From Closterium sp. NIES-65 (lineage: Eukaryota > Streptophyta > Zygnematophyceae > Desmidiales > Closteriaceae), in NCBI GenBank assembly GCA_948144175.1, contig CANXME010002283.1, positions 1-64,000 on the forward strand: a DNA stretch of 64,000 bases, written 5' to 3'. Under the pieces are notes generated by a model. It was given only the letters and a program-made list of their open reading frames with translations, did no database searches and was not told where the DNA came from. Shown here one piece after another: positions 63,381 to 64,000 of this stretch. Position numbers and translations under genes: made by a program. How positions within the stretch are numbered: position 1 is the stretch's first letter; every line of letters starts with the position of its first letter.

Positions 63381-64000
63381 CCCTTAGAGGGTCCGCAGCC
63401 TGTCCGGTCACAGCCACAGCTACAGCCTGCCTCCCCTTTGCCTGCTCCTTCTCCCTACGCTGGTCCGACTGGAGGTCTTACTGAGCGTCGTGAGCCTGCG
63501 TCGCGTCCTGTGTCGCCTGTTCGTACTGAGCGCGCTAGTGGTCGCGGGTCGCGTCAGCGTCCTCCTCCTGTCCCTGGCACGCACCGGATGTCACTGCGTC
63601 CGTCCACTGCTCCTCTGCGTGCCCCTTTGCCTTCTCCTCCTGCTTCCTCTCTTCCTGCTCTTCCCGACCCGGAGTCGGACGCCCTTCGTGCTGCCAGTCC
63701 TACTGTCACGCGTCTCCTGGCTACTGCTGTCACTGACCCCTCCTTCGAGTCGTCTGCTGCGTCTGCCCTTGTCACTGAGCTTGTCGACTTTGCTGCGCGC
63801 TGTCGTCTAGACTACGCTGCTCGTCTTGTCACTGAGTCTGAGTCCGCCTGTCCTCCGTCCGTCGGGGGTGAGTGTGCCCTTGGCATGGACGTCCTTGAGG
63901 ACAGGCAGGAGCAGTTCCAGTGTCTGGCCGCCGCTTCACCTCGTCTCGCGTCTGTACTGCTAGCCCCTGAGGGAGACCCGGATGCACCAGACATCCCGAC

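Larger units (their letters stand above)
58529..64000 (+). mobile_element. E12: best-preserved short-LTR copia, running off the window
   Basis: 5' LTR 58529-58660, PBS 58661-58675, leader about 58740-59530, gag from 59571, protease near 61140, GAG-pre-integrase and integrase about 61620-62560, hinge about 62580-63380, pre-RT block to the window end. Motifs are conserved throughout, with only one or two breaks visible in this window. RT, RNase H and the 3' LTR lie beyond 64000. It is inserted beside hAT2. Confidence 0.88.

Overview
The window is a retrotransposon graveyard with almost no host sequence. Nearly every base belongs to copia-type (Ty1-like, order PR-IN-RT-RNase H) LTR elements, most of them old and broken. 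They sit around the remains of a hAT-type transposase gene and of a paralogue of it. There are no rRNA or complete tRNA genes, no CRISPR arrays and no recognisable single-copy host genes. The high GC content, the copia and hAT content, the telo-box-like motif in the LTRs and an internal CCCTAAA repeat all suggest a plant-lineage genome, perhaps a streptophyte alga. The species cannot be fixed from the sequence.

Layout. 1-1580: copia integrase/hinge fragment. 1581-2805: an unassigned LTR, its primer-binding site and a gag-like start. 2806-9332: copia element E1 (+), whose 3' LTR is interrupted by E2 (9333-11906, +, lacking its 3' part). 11907-12620: GC-rich tandem arrays. 12621-14708: reduced minus-strand copia E3. 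14709-37149: a minus-strand hAT-like gene of at least five exons, with a 19.75-kb nest in one intron. The nest is E4 (16429-36178, +, TSD TTGTG), which holds E5 (18554 to about 31535, -), which holds E6 (20213-27099, -, TSD AACTC), plus a fragment E7 of another copia family (about 31536-32996). 37150-38309: upstream and AT-rich non-coding sequence. 38310 to about 51100: copia E8 (+) holding E10 (40081-47337, +, a long-LTR copia family). 51105-52010: short copia remnants. About 52011-57258: copia E9 (-), with an 830-bp solo LTR of the E7 family in its RNase H (TSD CCATG). 57259-58528: second hAT fragment. 58529-64000: copia E12 (+), the best-preserved copy, running off the window.

E1, E2, E3, E4, E5, E6, E8 and E12 form one family group with LTRs of only 122-150 bp. 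Its shared traits are a PBS of the TGGTATCAGAGC type, a leader of fast-changing GC-rich tandem repeats, a gag with a long glycine tract and an unusual cysteine/histidine motif, and a long Ala/Gly/Glu/Pro repeat between integrase and reverse transcriptase. Several copies keep a hairpin just after the PBS although the stem sequence differs, which looks like a conserved RNA structure. This shared architecture is the best candidate for something undescribed. LTR divergence counted by eye agrees with the nesting: about 11/130 for the outer E4 and about 4/129 for the inner E6.
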